64,000 bases of DNA from Pseudocercospora fijiensis CIRAD86 (taxonomy: Eukaryota > Ascomycota > Dothideomycetes > Mycosphaerellales > Mycosphaerellaceae), in NCBI RefSeq assembly GCF_000340215.1, contig NW_006921533.1, forward strand, positions 8,773,349-8,837,348. The letters run 5' to 3'. Below the pieces are notes generated by a model that made no database searches, was not told the origin of the DNA, and worked only from the letters and a program-made list of their open reading frames with translations. Shown piece by piece: positions 35,036-44,917 of this stretch. Both the position numbers and the translations under genes were made by a program. Every line of letters begins with the position of its first letter. Positions within the stretch are counted from its first letter, which is position 1.

Positions 35036-35339
35036 AGGTTACTAAAGATTATACTAAAGGAGTTAATCGAGGAATTAGAAAACCTTAAGATCGAAGAAAC
35101 CTAGGAGCGCGAAGAGAATACGAAATTTAGTCTAAGCGAAACCCTAATTAGCGATAACGAAGAGGAGGAGGGCGGAGGTAGAAGGCGATACTAGGTCGAG
35201 AAGCGGAAACGTATACAGGCTTAGAGCAGCTTTAAGGAGACGAAGCGTTTACGTATAAGGTAATATAGCCGGCATATATAGCCGGTATATATCTGAAATG
35301 TGTTTCGAATTCCTAGGACCTAAATAGACTAGTTGCTAT

Positions 35340-35570
35340 AGCAACCGACCCCGCTTACCTACGGACTATTTCTAATTCTCTATTCGCTCTTCCTCTCCTT
35401 CTTCCCTTTCCCTATATTCTTAAAGACAAACATACCTTAAGGATTCGGCTCTTCGGGCCTTCCTAAGCCGGCTACCTCCCCTTCTTTAAGCTACTATCCT
35501 TTATTCGAATCTAACGATAACCTAATAAGGCGGTTTAATAGAAGACTATTTGTTCTAGAAGGCAAGAAGC
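35340..35570. promoter_or_regulatory. pyrimidine-rich leader between transposase and H3-like gene
   Basis: After a GCCGGC-bearing stretch at 35260-35310 comes a region rich in CTCTTCC/CTTCTTCCC blocks, then an ATG at 35575. This looks like a separate promoter/5' leader, so the H3-like ORF is probably its own gene and not a transposase fusion. Confidence 0.4.
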
Positions 35571-35574
35571 ATTA

Positions 35575-36760
35575 ATGTCTCCTTACGATTATATACTTAT
35601 TAATTTTCTAGGTCCTACCGATATGCCCTCGTCGCCTAAACGCGTAGATAAATATCTTTAGAGGCTAAAGGGCAAGGGTAAAGCAAGCTAAGTATAGGGA
35701 GACCGTAGCGAGAACGAGATATCGGAAGAGCAAGGCTCTCTATAGTATATACGAAGGAAGGGAGTTCCTCGGAAAACAGTACCGAAAAACAAGAAGGCTA
35801 TAGGTAGATAGGAGAAGGCTAAAAAGAGTAGGCGGACGAAGACTATCGCGAAGAAAAGTTATCTTTCTATTAAAAGAAAGGGAATAAGGTAGGACTCGAC
35901 GACAAAGAAGCGGCGCTTTAAACTAGGTACTATTGCCCTTCGCTAGATCCGGCTTTTCTAAAACAAAAGAGGGACCGAGCTTTTAATCCCTAAGACTCCC
36001 TTCTAGCGACTCGTCCGAGAAATTATATTAGATTTTCGGTCTAGTATGCGATTTACGGCTAAGGCGATTAGTGCTCTTTAGGAAGCTACGGAGGCATTTC
36101 TCGTAACCGAGCTTAAGCTTTTAAACCTCCTTACTATCTATACGAAGCGGGTTACTCTTTAAAATAAAGATATATAGCTTCTAGCTAAAATTCGGCGTCG
36201 GTTTACAGCGGATTAGTTAGAAATTGTATTTAGTCGTTAGATTAACCTAGGAGGAGGCCTATTTTCGTATCCTTTTGCCGGCTATAGGTGCCGGCTACAT
36301 TTCTAATTTTATCTCCGCGCCGTCCCTAAATCTAAGATACGAAGTAGAAACCTAGCGCTCTATATTTACCCGGCTATTATAGAGACGAGCTATATTTAGA
36401 TTAGTTTCTTCGCATATCGCGACCTAGCGGGTAGTAAGCGAAAGGGCGATAGAACGTTTATAATACGTCTCTATTTAGACCTAAAACACAAAGGTCCTAA
36501 GGAGCCCTAGTATCCTAACTATAAGGAGATTCTTTAGTATTAGCACTTTAATCCTCTATACTACGAGGCAGATAGTAAGCCTACGAGAGAGAAACTTTAA
36601 CGAGAAATTCTCTATAATGCGTAGCGCTATTATATAGCTATAGATACGTACTAAGTCCGGCAACTCGAAGAAGAATTGAGATAGCGTATTAGCGACCGAG
36701 GAAGAGATCGATAGTATACTAGTAGAGTCGAGGTCTTATAAGCGAAGCATAAGATAATAT
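35575..36760 (+). pseudogene. histone H3-like gene 1 with long N-terminal tail (hAT cargo)
   Basis: From an ATG at 35575 a frame with only RIP-type stops runs to a splice-like GTATCC at 36267. The first ~115 codons are very basic (KRVDKYL, KGVPRKTVPKNKK, KAKKSRRTKTIAKK, KRKGIR). Then comes an unmistakable H3 fold: LGTIALR-stop-IRLF, TELLIPKTPF-stop-RLVREI, LDFRSSMRFTAKAISAL, EATEAFLV, TIYTKRVTL and KDI-stop-LLAKIRRR. Compared with canonical H3 the helices and their order match (LLIRKLPFQRLVREI, ALQEASEAYLV, HAKRVTI, KDIQLARRIR). The tail is longer than in H3 and, as in CENP-A-type variants, does not match the canonical tail. After a GCCGGC-bearing intron (36267 to about 36315) an extra C-terminal part reads LALYIYPAIIETSY and FFAYRDLAGSKRKGDRTF, with no family recognised. 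Confidence 0.85.
36267..36315 (+). other. probable intron with GCCGGC palindromes in H3-like gene 1
   Basis: GTATCCTTTTGCCGGCTATAGG, a second GCCGGCTACA, then CATTTCTAATTTTATCTCC. The 5' site and a CTAAT branch are visible; the 3' AG is not clear. Confidence 0.5.
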
Positions 36761-36799
36761 AGGCTCTTAGTCGTATAGAGTAACGTACTATATAAATAA

Positions 36800-37490
36800 C
36801 TAGGCGTACTACTCTTATTCACTTACGACCTATATCCTAGGATACTCTTCTCGTACTTTTTATACTCTTTTCTAATACCTTACCTATAAGCGCTCCGCGA
36901 CAACCGAGTGAATATAAGCTATAGGGTTTCCGCTCGGTACCTTAGCCTCCGAGATAGGGCGGAGTTAAATTTAGAGCGATAGCCGGCACTCGTAGCCGGT
37001 ATATAGAGACGGTAGTAGGCCTTTTCCTACTAAATGACTAGCTTATTTAGTATAGCCTACCTAATATTTCTTATATTTACTAGCAATAGGCCTAGGTTAC
37101 TTATAAGATTACTATAGCTAGTAAAGGCATTACTAAAGAATATCTATACTATAGTAAGATACTATTATTACGCCGGCTATTTATTAAAAGGAGGCTTTCG
37201 CCTATTACTATGCCGGCTATATATACCGGCTATATTTCAAAGTCTCCCGTACCTGCCTTTTTTAGCCGTACCTGCCTTTTTCAGCCGTGCCTGCCTTCTT
37301 TCCTTGCTCTAACGTTACTATAATATAGGCTTGCGCGAAGCTTACTCTATTACCTAGCGATACCGCGATACTACCGCTATATTCAACCTTCGTATCGATA
37401 CCTATACCTCTACGCTCTATATCTACTACCTCCGTAATATCCTCGCTCCGCGCGCGCCTTCGTACACCTTCGTAACGTACTTTTTTCCTC
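36800..37490. other. sequence between the two H3-like genes
   Basis: No convincing gene. It contains scattered GCCGGC motifs (36980-37000, 37170-37235) and a triple 19-bp repeat, GTACCTGCCTTTTTCAGCC-type, at 37248-37310. A 76-codon ATG frame on the minus strand at 37492-37262 covers this repeat and has no recognised motif. Confidence 0.5.
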
Positions 37491-37773
37491 AATTCGACGA
37501 CTTTTATAATAGCGAGTCTACTTAACTAAGTTACGACGCCTCGTAAGAAGGGACCTAGTACTTCTACGGGTCGCAATAAGACCGGAAATAGTAAAACGAG
37601 CATAGTACATTAACGTAAGAGGGCTACTGCTACTACCGCTAGCTCCGGTACTAGAAAAGGCGTCGCGAGTAAGGCTCCGCGTAAGATAACGGCGGGTAAG
37701 GCTCTACGCAAGACGACAACTAGCGCTTCTACTACTAGTAGCAATCGTACGAAGCGTCGATAGCGCCTAGGAA

Positions 37774-37864
37774 GTAAGTCCTATTTGTAGCCGGCAGCGT
37801 AGCCGGTAGCGTAGCCGGTAGCGTAGCCGGCATTCTTACTATCTTTTTACTAATCCTTCTTTAG
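37774..37864 (+). other. H3 gene 2 intron with four GCCGG(C/T) repeats
   Basis: GTAAGTCC start; GTAGCCGGCAGC, GTAGCCGGTAGC (twice) and GTAGCCGGC in tandem; TTTTTACTAATCCTTCTTTAG end. Confidence 0.82.
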
Positions 37865-38045
37865 CCGTAGCCCTCCGTAAGATTCGGTAGTATTAGAAGA
37901 GTTCTTAGCTCCTAATCCGTAAAACTCCTTTCTAACGACTTGTTCGCGAAATTGCCTAGGATTATAGAACGGACCTTCGCTTCTAAGCCTCCGCGATAGG
38001 CGCCCTTTAAGAGGCTATAGAAGCCTACCTAGTTCGTATCTTCGA

Positions 38046-38095
38046 ATATATATTTCTCTTCTACCTCTTTTCGGACTATACTAATACTATTTTAG
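38046..38095 (+). other. H3 gene 2 second intron
   Basis: Follows IFE codons; branch-like TACTAATACTATTTTAG at the end; about 50 bp. The 5' site reads ATATAT or TATATA, probably a RIP-altered GTATAT. Confidence 0.55.
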
Positions 38096-38399
38096 CGGTT
38101 AACCTTATAGCTATCTACGCGAAGCGTATAACGATTATAGACAAGGATTTTAAAGCACTCGATTAGATTCTAAAAGGCTAGAATGTCTACATTCGAGACG
38201 GTACTAGGTAGGATAGATATTCTAGTAGAAAGGATATTCGTAGTATTATCTGTAAGCTTTTCTATATGCGAAATAAGCCGCTGTTATACGGCGCTATATA
38301 CCGCGCTCTAAATACTCTCTAAGTATATATACATAGTATAGTATGCTTTATTAGCCGTACGGAATAGAAGTCTCCTAAAATCCCGTTAGTACTAAGGAG

Positions 38400-38465
38400 T
38401 AAAAAGGCCGGCTACGCTGCCGGCTACGCTGCCGGCTACGCTACTAGCTACGCTGCTAGGTTTTT
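38400..38465. repeat. GCCGGCTACGCT tandem repeats
   Basis: Five 12-bp units of GCCGGCTACGCT with RIP variants (ACTAGCTACGCT, GCTAG). A shorter copy is at 39273-39300. They flank the minus-strand ORF, so they may be in its introns or untranslated ends. Confidence 0.8.
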
Positions 38466-38499
38466 TAAAGAACTAAAAGAAGATAGACATTCCGGTTGA

Positions 38500-39070
38500 T
38501 TTGTATTAGTTTAGATTTTTATAAAAAGAAAACAGGGAAAAATAAGGAAGGTTGAAGAGCCTAATAGTTATAGTTATAGGCACTATCCCTGTTTTCTAGA
38601 GCATATTATATACCTGCCTTCGCAACTCTACCTAATACTCCCTCTGAATATCCTTATACTCTACCTACTGAAAATTCAACTAGGTACCTAGACCTACAGC
38701 TGCCTCTATATCTTTTACTATCTTCTATAGGTTGAAGGCCTCTTCTATAGCAGCCTCTACCTCCTTATACAATACGAAGTTACTACCTGCCCTACCCTTT
38801 ATATCTCCTAAATAACTAAGAGTTCTAAGGAACGAACTAGCATTCGGCCTTAGTATAGCGAGTAACTAGTAGAACGTTCTATAGAGCTGCCTTATAGCTC
38901 TTTTATATACTATGCCGATACCGAGGGAGGAGCTATCCTAGTACTTAATATTGTCGAATAGTTCGGTAGGAAAGTATATAAACTTCTTAAGGAGGAGGAC
39001 TTCTAGGGAAATCGATAAGTTCTACCTAGATCTAGATAAAGACATTCTGCTAAGCAGTTAGGGAATTGAA
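38500..39070 (-). pseudogene. unidentified minus-strand ORF in the hAT, weakly RIP-mutated
   Basis: On the minus strand about 185 codons are open with a handful of TAG stops at Gln/Trp-type positions: SLEVLLLKKFIYFPTELFDN, TLSYLGDIKGRAGSNFVLYK, EVEAAIEEAFNL, VKDIEAAVGLGT. The stretch keeps more TG and CA than its surroundings, so it has escaped some RIP or is a later arrival. No family is recognised. A short inverted repeat (GAAAACAGGGA at 38528 and TCCCTGTTTTC at 38587) lies near its 3' end. Confidence 0.45.
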
Positions 39071-39457
39071 CCGTAAACGAAAGGATGAAATTTATACCTA
39101 AGGAGTACAGTTTCCGAACTAAACTATAATGCCTTATATATATGTATATGTGCTTTTGATTAGTTAGTGCCCTTAGCTAATTGTCTATAGATTTGAGGTT
39201 ATATAAGTACCTTTATATAACTACGTAGCCTAAGTAGGATTCGAAAATTCTATAAGTACTAAGGACTAAAAATGCCGGCTACGCTGCCGGCTACACTGCT
39301 AAGTCTTATAAAGGGCTTGCTTAAAGCTACGTATACATTCGTACACTTCTTAAAAACCGATAAATTATATAGTTCGAACTAGCTACTTATATAGTTGCTT
39401 AGCAAACGAACCTAAACCAAACTAGAGTTTCGGCTTAGCAAACTAAACCAAACCAAC

Positions 39458-39477
39458 CCGAACTACTACGGGGTCTA
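39458..39477 (-). repeat. hAT right terminal inverted repeat
   Basis: CCGAACTACTACGGGGTCTA, exact inverse of the left end, followed by the GCCGAGGA target duplication (39478-39485). Confidence 0.93.
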
Positions 39478-39649
39478 GCCGAGGATACCGAGTAAGGCGT
39501 AGGTATATACGTACGAGCCCTATATATAGAGAGTAGATAGTAATATAGATCTCCTCGAGTAGGCCTCTACGGGACGACTAGTAAGTACGCGTATCCTAGG
39601 CGTTAGGTCCTATAGGTTACTAACTAGGCGCACGTATAGATAGTCTAGT

Positions 39650-40190
39650 CTATATACTAAATACTAGCCGATTAAGTAGAGCAATTTCCTATCGTATCTC
39701 TAGCCTTTTCTATAGTTTTTCCTCCTACCTATATATAGTCTACCTAGTCGGCACTTATAATATATACTATTAATATAACCGAATTGTAGTAGCCGTTACG
39801 CGTAGATCTAGAGTCTATATAACCGACTCCGAACTACTATTATCCGCGAGGCCCTACCGCTATTGTTTAACCCGCCTATACCTTCGTTATACTTTACGTA
39901 CGCGTAATACAATCGCCGAGTATCTATAGTAACGATAGAGAGTCTTTCCCTACCGCTCGGGTATTTTATCTACCTATCTTCCCGCCTCTACCGATATTAT
40001 ATATTTCCCGCTACCTAGTTATTATATCTTGCCTATAAGATACGCCGTCTATAGGATTATATAGGCGGGTATAATAGAAGATACGTCTATAGATATACGT
40101 CTAAGCTAGGTCTTATATTCCGCTATTATCTCCCCTAGGTTTAGTATACTATCGGTCTATCTCTACTACGATACCCCCTCTTATTAGTCG
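39650..40190. other. no gene recognised
   Basis: Decayed sequence between the end of gene B and the promoter copy P4. Short Pro/Tyr-rich frames only. Palindromes of the TTTTGCYRGCAAAA family occur at 40193-40228 and 40310-40335. Confidence 0.5.
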
Positions 40191-40609
40191 CTAACTATTT
40201 TACTAGCTAGGGAAAAAATAGTTAAAAGAGTTTATACGGCGGCGTCTCTAATAAGCACTCTATCGGTTACTAACCCGTCTTAACTAGATATACTCTCGCG
40301 GCGACGGTTAACTACTTTTCTAGCTAGTAAAGTCGTTAGTATTACCTTAGTTATATTTCGTCTTACCGCGCCTGCTCTAGTTAGACTTTACTTTACTTCC
40401 TTCTACGCCTCGTACCTACCGCGTACGTAAAGTCTACGTATATATTACGTTACTATTATATACCGCTTCGTCGTCGTTCGGCTACCTTCTATAGCCCTAC
40501 TTCGCGTACAACCTCGCCTATATTATAGACGGAGATATGCGACTTCGATATGCTATATAAAATTGTATAGGCGACGTAAGCGGTCCGTCTAGTATAGGAT
40601 CTTAGTAAG

Positions 40610-40990
40610 GTAACGGCGTCGCTTCGGCTTTACTTTATTCCTTCCTCTTAGATTAGGTTCTAAACCCTATACTAGCGCGTTTTAGCGGACTTTATCTATC
40701 GGCCTTAACTAACGTACCGAACGAAAGGCGGTCCTAACTTTACTATATAAATTAGCTATATCGCTCGGGACGTCTCTTTTATACGCGCGTTAGTAAAGTA
40801 AACCGCCTTATATATTTGCGCTATCTACGCGGCCTGCTATATAAACAGTTAGAGGTCCGAGCGCTAATACTAGTATATACCTTTCTACTATCGCTCTAAC
40901 TTCTTCTACTTTATAATCTACTCCTACTACTACCGCCTTCCCCGTCTACCTACCTCTATCTCGTTTCTCTATCCGGTAAACTAGTCTATA
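40610..40990 (+). promoter_or_regulatory. repeated promoter/leader, copy P4
   Basis: Fourth copy: AACTAACGTACCGAACGAAAG, CTATATAAATTAGCTATATCGC, AGTAAAGTAAACCGC, CTACTCCTACTACTACC, then TATCCGGTAAACTAGTCTATAC. It stands ahead of SNF2-like gene C as P3 does for gene B. Confidence 0.65.
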
Positions 40991-41030
40991 CTCCTATTTT
41001 CTCCGCCCAGCAAACCGATCTATACCTACG
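40973..41030. repeat. paired palindromic repeat in the P4 leader
   Basis: CTATCCGGTAAACTAG and TTTTCTCCGCCCAGCAAACC, decayed members of the TTTTGCYRGCAAAA family. Confidence 0.5.
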
Positions 41031-41610
41031 AGCTACTCTTCTAGCTAGTCCGAATAGTAAATAATAGCTAGTACGCTATATACCGACGGCGATTATAAAT
41101 CCGAACGAGAAGTTCGTACCGACTAGCCTAGCGACGCCGAAGAAGCGTAAGAAGATAGTTACTACTAACACGAACGCTACCGAGTCGTCGCCGACTCTCC
41201 CTACGAGAACTAAGGGTAAGAGTACTAAGGCTACCTAGAATATACTAGCTACTCCTCCTACGCCGGATATACCTACCTAGCCTAAGCCTAAGCCTAAGGC
41301 TCCTAAGGCACCTAAGGTAGCAATCGCACTACTATAGTTTAGCCTAACTACGGATAAAAAGTAGGCACTATACGAGGCTATACGCAAAGCTAGAAGAGAG
41401 GCGCTTAGAATGTTCCTAGTAAACGGTATACGAGTTTCCGTCTAGGCCGATTACGGTATATACCTTCTTAGCTTCCTAGAGTCCGGTCTAGAGAAGAATA
41501 GATATATTCTCTTATTCTTAAACTTCCCTTATTAGGATCTATATAAAGGGTTCCTTTAGGCTATATCGTAGTCAGTAGGTCGGTAGTATTAGAATAACGG
41601 TAGATATTAG

Positions 41611-41774
41611 GTAAGTTCCGTCCTACGCTATATACCTAGACTAATATACTAACTGTTTTGCCGGCTAGTAAACCCGCTATACTAAAGTTAGACTTTACCG
41701 GCTAGCGAAATAGTTAGCGGTTTAGTTCTCGTAGTTATATGTCCCTTCTAGTTAACGCTAATATTATTATATAG
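41611..41774 (+). other. intron of gene C with a palindrome pair
   Basis: GTAAGTTCC to ACGCTAATATTATTATATAG. It contains AACTGTTTTGCCGGCTAG and GACTTTACCGGCTAGCGAAATAG, about 45 bp apart. Confidence 0.7.
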
Positions 41775-43119
41775 AACCTGTTTAGTTTACGCAATAGTAA
41801 CGACGACCTACCTAAGGAGGACTAGCTACCGGGCAACTCGAATAATTTAGTCCTAACGAAGACTATTCTCGAGTATATCTTCGCTATACCCGATAATACT
41901 TTTACTATCGACGATCTTAAAGTAGAGGATATACCTAACGATATCCGCTTCCTATATTCGAAGCCGAGACTACGCCTTGCTATCTATTTCTTACGTATAG
42001 CCTATCTAGTACGAATAGTCGCCGAGATATACGAAGACTACGCGTACGTACTCGAAGTGCCTCCGGAGATTCCCCCTAAATACTAAAAGGTAGCTAAGAG
42101 TATTTAAGGCTAGGAGGTTAACGGAAATGTCCTCTTTCGCCTTATATTACTAGTCTAATACTAGTATACTAAGGTTCGTAAGAATAAGGAAGCAGGGGGT
42201 ATAGCGTACGCATTTAAGAAGGATTTCTACGGTAGGGCTAACGCGGAGCCTATCGTATACGGAGTCCCCGGTACTGCGATATTTAATACTATAGAGTAGG
42301 CCCGAGACTAAAAACTAGCCGATAACGAAGCTCGCTAGGCTCTAGCCGACGTCGAAACCGAATTCTTTGCTAATATAAAACGCACTATTCTCCGTTCGGC
42401 CTAAGAGTATAATAATACTATCTAATACCTCTCTAGTATACGCTATAACCTATTCGCGGGCAAGACTACTAACCTTAATACCCGCGATCTAGATACGTAG
42501 GATTAGACTATACGCGACGAGTGTATTAGATGCCTCGCCGAGCGCCGTAATCTAATCTTCTTTAACGACTATACTACTATCGATCTAGCTAATAAGCGGT
42601 TTCTCTATAAAGGTTACCGCTAATATACGGAGAAGGTCTACCGTACCGTAGGTATCCCTCTGCCCTAAGATATAAACGATAATCTACTATCGGCTATATA
42701 GGACTATATTAACCGAGAGGCCGAGCACTATACCGTCGACTCCCTAGACTACCGCGAACTTCTATAGTCCCCTACGGATACGAATGCTATATTTAGCAAT
42801 ATATTACGTTATATAAATAGCGTATTAGCCGTCTCTCCTATATTTGTAGATACGTACGCCGCGACGAGCATTATAGTTACCGCGCTCCTAGACGGCGAGA
42901 TTAACCCTATTAGTAAGTATAGATTCCGTATTATATTTCGCGATCTCGCCTTAAAGCTATAGTAGCCTTAGGCAATCGCGTAGATTCTCTAAATATAGAA
43001 GTCGCCTATATAAGGCGCTATTCTCGCTAATAACGTAGGTACTAGTAAGACTATTACGGTCCTCTACGCCGTCGTCTATTAGTCCGAATATATCGAAGAA
43101 CAGCGTCGTAACTACCGAG

Positions 43120-43256
43120 GTACGTTTTCTCTTTCTATATATAGACTGTTTTGCCGGCCGGTAATCTAGTCGTCGCTTATATGCCTTTTTCTTTTTATCC
43201 GGACGGTAAAATAGTCTGCCTACTACTTATTTCTCCTCTACTAACGTTTATTATAG
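43120..43256 (+). other. intron of gene C with a palindrome pair
   Basis: GTACGTTTTC to CTACTAACGTTTATTATAG, 137 bp, containing GACTGTTTTGCCGGCCGG and TTTTATCCGGACGGTAAAATAG. Position homologous to the gene B intron at 26373. Confidence 0.78.
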
Positions 43257-44917
43257 CCGCACTCTACTACGCGTATATCGAGAGTAATATCGCGCCTCGC
43301 CCTATTACCGATATACAAATTCCTATATCTATAGTTAATACTACCGACTAGGCCTCGATAGACGTCGATACTCGCCTACCTACGCTAAATAAATAGGAGC
43401 TTATCGATGCCTACGTCTAGGCCTATCTAGGATTGCCTATAGAGACTAAGCTAGGCTAGTATATCGGTATCGATATCTAAATAGTAAAGGCCGGTAGCGA
43501 GTAGTATACTCTACTAAAGCATACCGACGCCGACGTATATAACCTCGCATTCTTAGTAGTCTAGGCCTTCTTTAACGAGCACAATCCGGCCCTACCGGAT
43601 TATATACCTATATACGAGATTAGCCCTAATACGGCCGTTAATACCTAGCGTAATAATTACGCCCGATACTTTAGGCTTAGAGAGGGCTACGCGCGCTATA
43701 TTAACGTCGCTATATATATTAACGTTAAGCCCGATCCTAAGAATCCTACCTACTACGTTAAAGGTACTACCGCTAAGCTAGAAGGTCTTATTACTTTCGT
43801 TAATAGGTTGCTAGTCGAAAGCCTATAGACTACTCGTACTATCCTTATTACTACTAAGGATTCGTAGGTCTAGAAGACTATACAACTAGGCGTTATATAT
43901 AAGACGTAATACGGCTAGAAACTCGAGTAACTCCGCGATATCGAGGAACTTAAAGAGTCTCTCGACGACTTTACTGCACTCGATAATACCGCCGAGCGTA
44001 TATACGACGCCGCTAAGGAATAGAAAAAGGACGAGGCGTTCCTACTAGAGTATATGTCTAATAATATGTCTCTTCTATAGGGTACGCGCGCCGCCCGGCT
44101 ATCTATCGTTATTAGCGATAAAGGCTATTACTTTAAGAATAAGTTTTCTCTATAGAGTAACTCTATATAGATACTACTCGATAACGAGTATACGGTCTTA
44201 GTATTCGCGATAGCTACGCTATTCCGTAATAATATAGCCGACTTTGCTAGCCTTATACGCTATCTCTTTCGGCGTATTCGTAAGAAGTAGCTAGATACTC
44301 GTCGCGAAGAACTTATCGGTAGCCTCGGTAGCTTAGACGTCTATAAGCGGCTATACGAGGAGTTCTATAAGAAGTACGGTATAGACTAGACTCGCGTGCC
44401 TACTAACTAAGTGTCCTAACCTACCCCGAATAGCAATAGTAAGAAGTAGTATAGTATTAGCGAGTAGGAACGCTATCTCTAGGTAATCGATCCCGTCGCC
44501 TAGCGGACTCTCTTACGCCCGAGCGATAAGAAGGATATAGATAGGCGCTACTCTACCCTCGTTCCCCTACTAATAAGTATCTATATACTTCGCCGCGTTA
44601 AAGGTACCTAACTACTTATTTAGGGCGAGACCGTAATACTTGGCTCCGAAATCCTACTATAGTAGATTATTTATATAGAGACCTTGCCTACTTTAACGTT
44701 AGAGGCTATATATCGCGCTGTAGTCGCTAGATTCGCTATAATCGTAGGTAACGACCGCCTTAACCGCGTCTATAATAACCTAACTACTTCTAGCTAGAAG
44801 CGCTCCTACCCTATCGTATTTCGCCGATTATTAGTACTTAGCGCCTCCTCGGATATATTTAGCTAGCTCCTCGAGTATAATATCGACTCTTCTACGCTAT
44901 ATATTAACTTACTATAA

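Larger units (their letters stand above)
30500..35260 (+). pseudogene. hAT transposase, multi-exon
   Basis: Exons joined across at least four recognisable introns give a hAT transposase. The first exon is Lys/Arg-rich (30500-30828). Middle exons carry KAFLEGRVLLLYKIFTKAER and KERTDTF-stop-KFFIEGALYR. The catalytic region begins with TIDS-stop-LSRTIRASFLSI (33180-33235) and ISITTDNASNNRTLYKA (33372-33420), the classic hAT block. DVKTRFDSTFYIVTRGCTLR (34080-34140) follows. A C-terminal dimerisation domain, DVLAIPSVGVGYKRSFSIAR, lies at 34880-35035. All stops but a few are Gln/Trp-type RIP stops. Each clear intron contains GCCGGC palindromic arrays. Order and motifs leave little doubt about the family; exon borders are approximate. 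Confidence 0.88.
37497..38190 (+). pseudogene. histone H3 gene 2 with two introns (hAT cargo)
   Basis: The N-terminal tail is H3-like: SKAPRKITAGKALRKTTTS followed by NRTKRR (ARTKQTARKSTGGKAPRK-type in canonical H3). An intron at 37774-37864 carries GTAGCCGGCAGC repeats. The next exon reads PVALRKIR, LLIRKTPF-stop-RLVREIA, DYRTDLRF, ASAIGAL and EAIEAYLVRIFE, which follows canonical H3 residue for residue at most positions. A second intron (about 38046-38095) interrupts at the same loop as FEDTN, and the last exon reads NLIAIYAKRITIIDKDF, as in the H3 C-terminus. Stops are TAG in place of Gln (for example PF-stop-RLV). It is closer to canonical H3 than gene 1. The start codon is not preserved. 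Confidence 0.87.
29913..39477 (+). mobile_element. 9.6-kb hAT DNA transposon with histone-like cargo
   Basis: The two ends carry a perfect 20-bp terminal inverted repeat, TAGACCCCGTAGTAGTTCGG, and the element is flanked by GCCGAGGA on both sides. It is inserted in gene B. Subterminal AT-rich repeats (GGTTTGG, TTCGAACTATATA) are shared by the ends, and a 143-bp tandem duplication with 20-bp GTTGCCGTTGCTAGGGCGTA units lies inside the left end. It holds a hAT transposase on the plus strand (about 30.5-35.3 kb), a histone-H3-like gene with long tails (35575-36760), a second, more canonical H3 gene (37497-38190) and a minus-strand ORF (38500-39070). At 9,565 bp it is large for a hAT. All genes carry RIP-type stops. 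Confidence 0.93.
25515..39650 (+). pseudogene. SNF2-type helicase-like gene B, split by the hAT transposon at 29912/39478
   Basis: Coding-like DNA runs 25515-29912 and resumes at 39478 after the hAT element (GCC GAG GAT before, GCC GAG GAT ACC GAG after; the frame is kept when the insertion and one 8-bp duplication are removed). Motif I is at 26291-26305 in GAILADDTGTSKTISILYA, close to the SNF2 GAILADxxGxGKT with Gly to Ser by RIP. An IEEQR-like sequence then ends at an intron (26373-26497). Motif VI is near 28699-28722 as RYTRVG-stop-T, compatible with the SNF2 RxxRxGQT. Three introns (26373, 28129, 29357) occupy the same places as in gene C at 41.0-47.5 kb. The C-terminal part is Ser/Asp-rich. 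The role is unknown; SNF2 ATPases usually remodel chromatin or act in repair. Confidence 0.7.

Noticed and set aside
37262..37492. 76-codon ATG frame on the minus strand next to the H3-like genes, considered as a possible histone H4
   Set aside because: VRYEGVRRRAR recalls the H4 region RHGGVKR only weakly; the TVTAMDVVYALKRQG block is absent and part of the frame is a 19-bp tandem repeat. Probably chance.
43151..43351. 66-codon plus-strand ATG frame
   Set aside because: Same situation as at 26440: starts in the intron of gene C at the homologous place.
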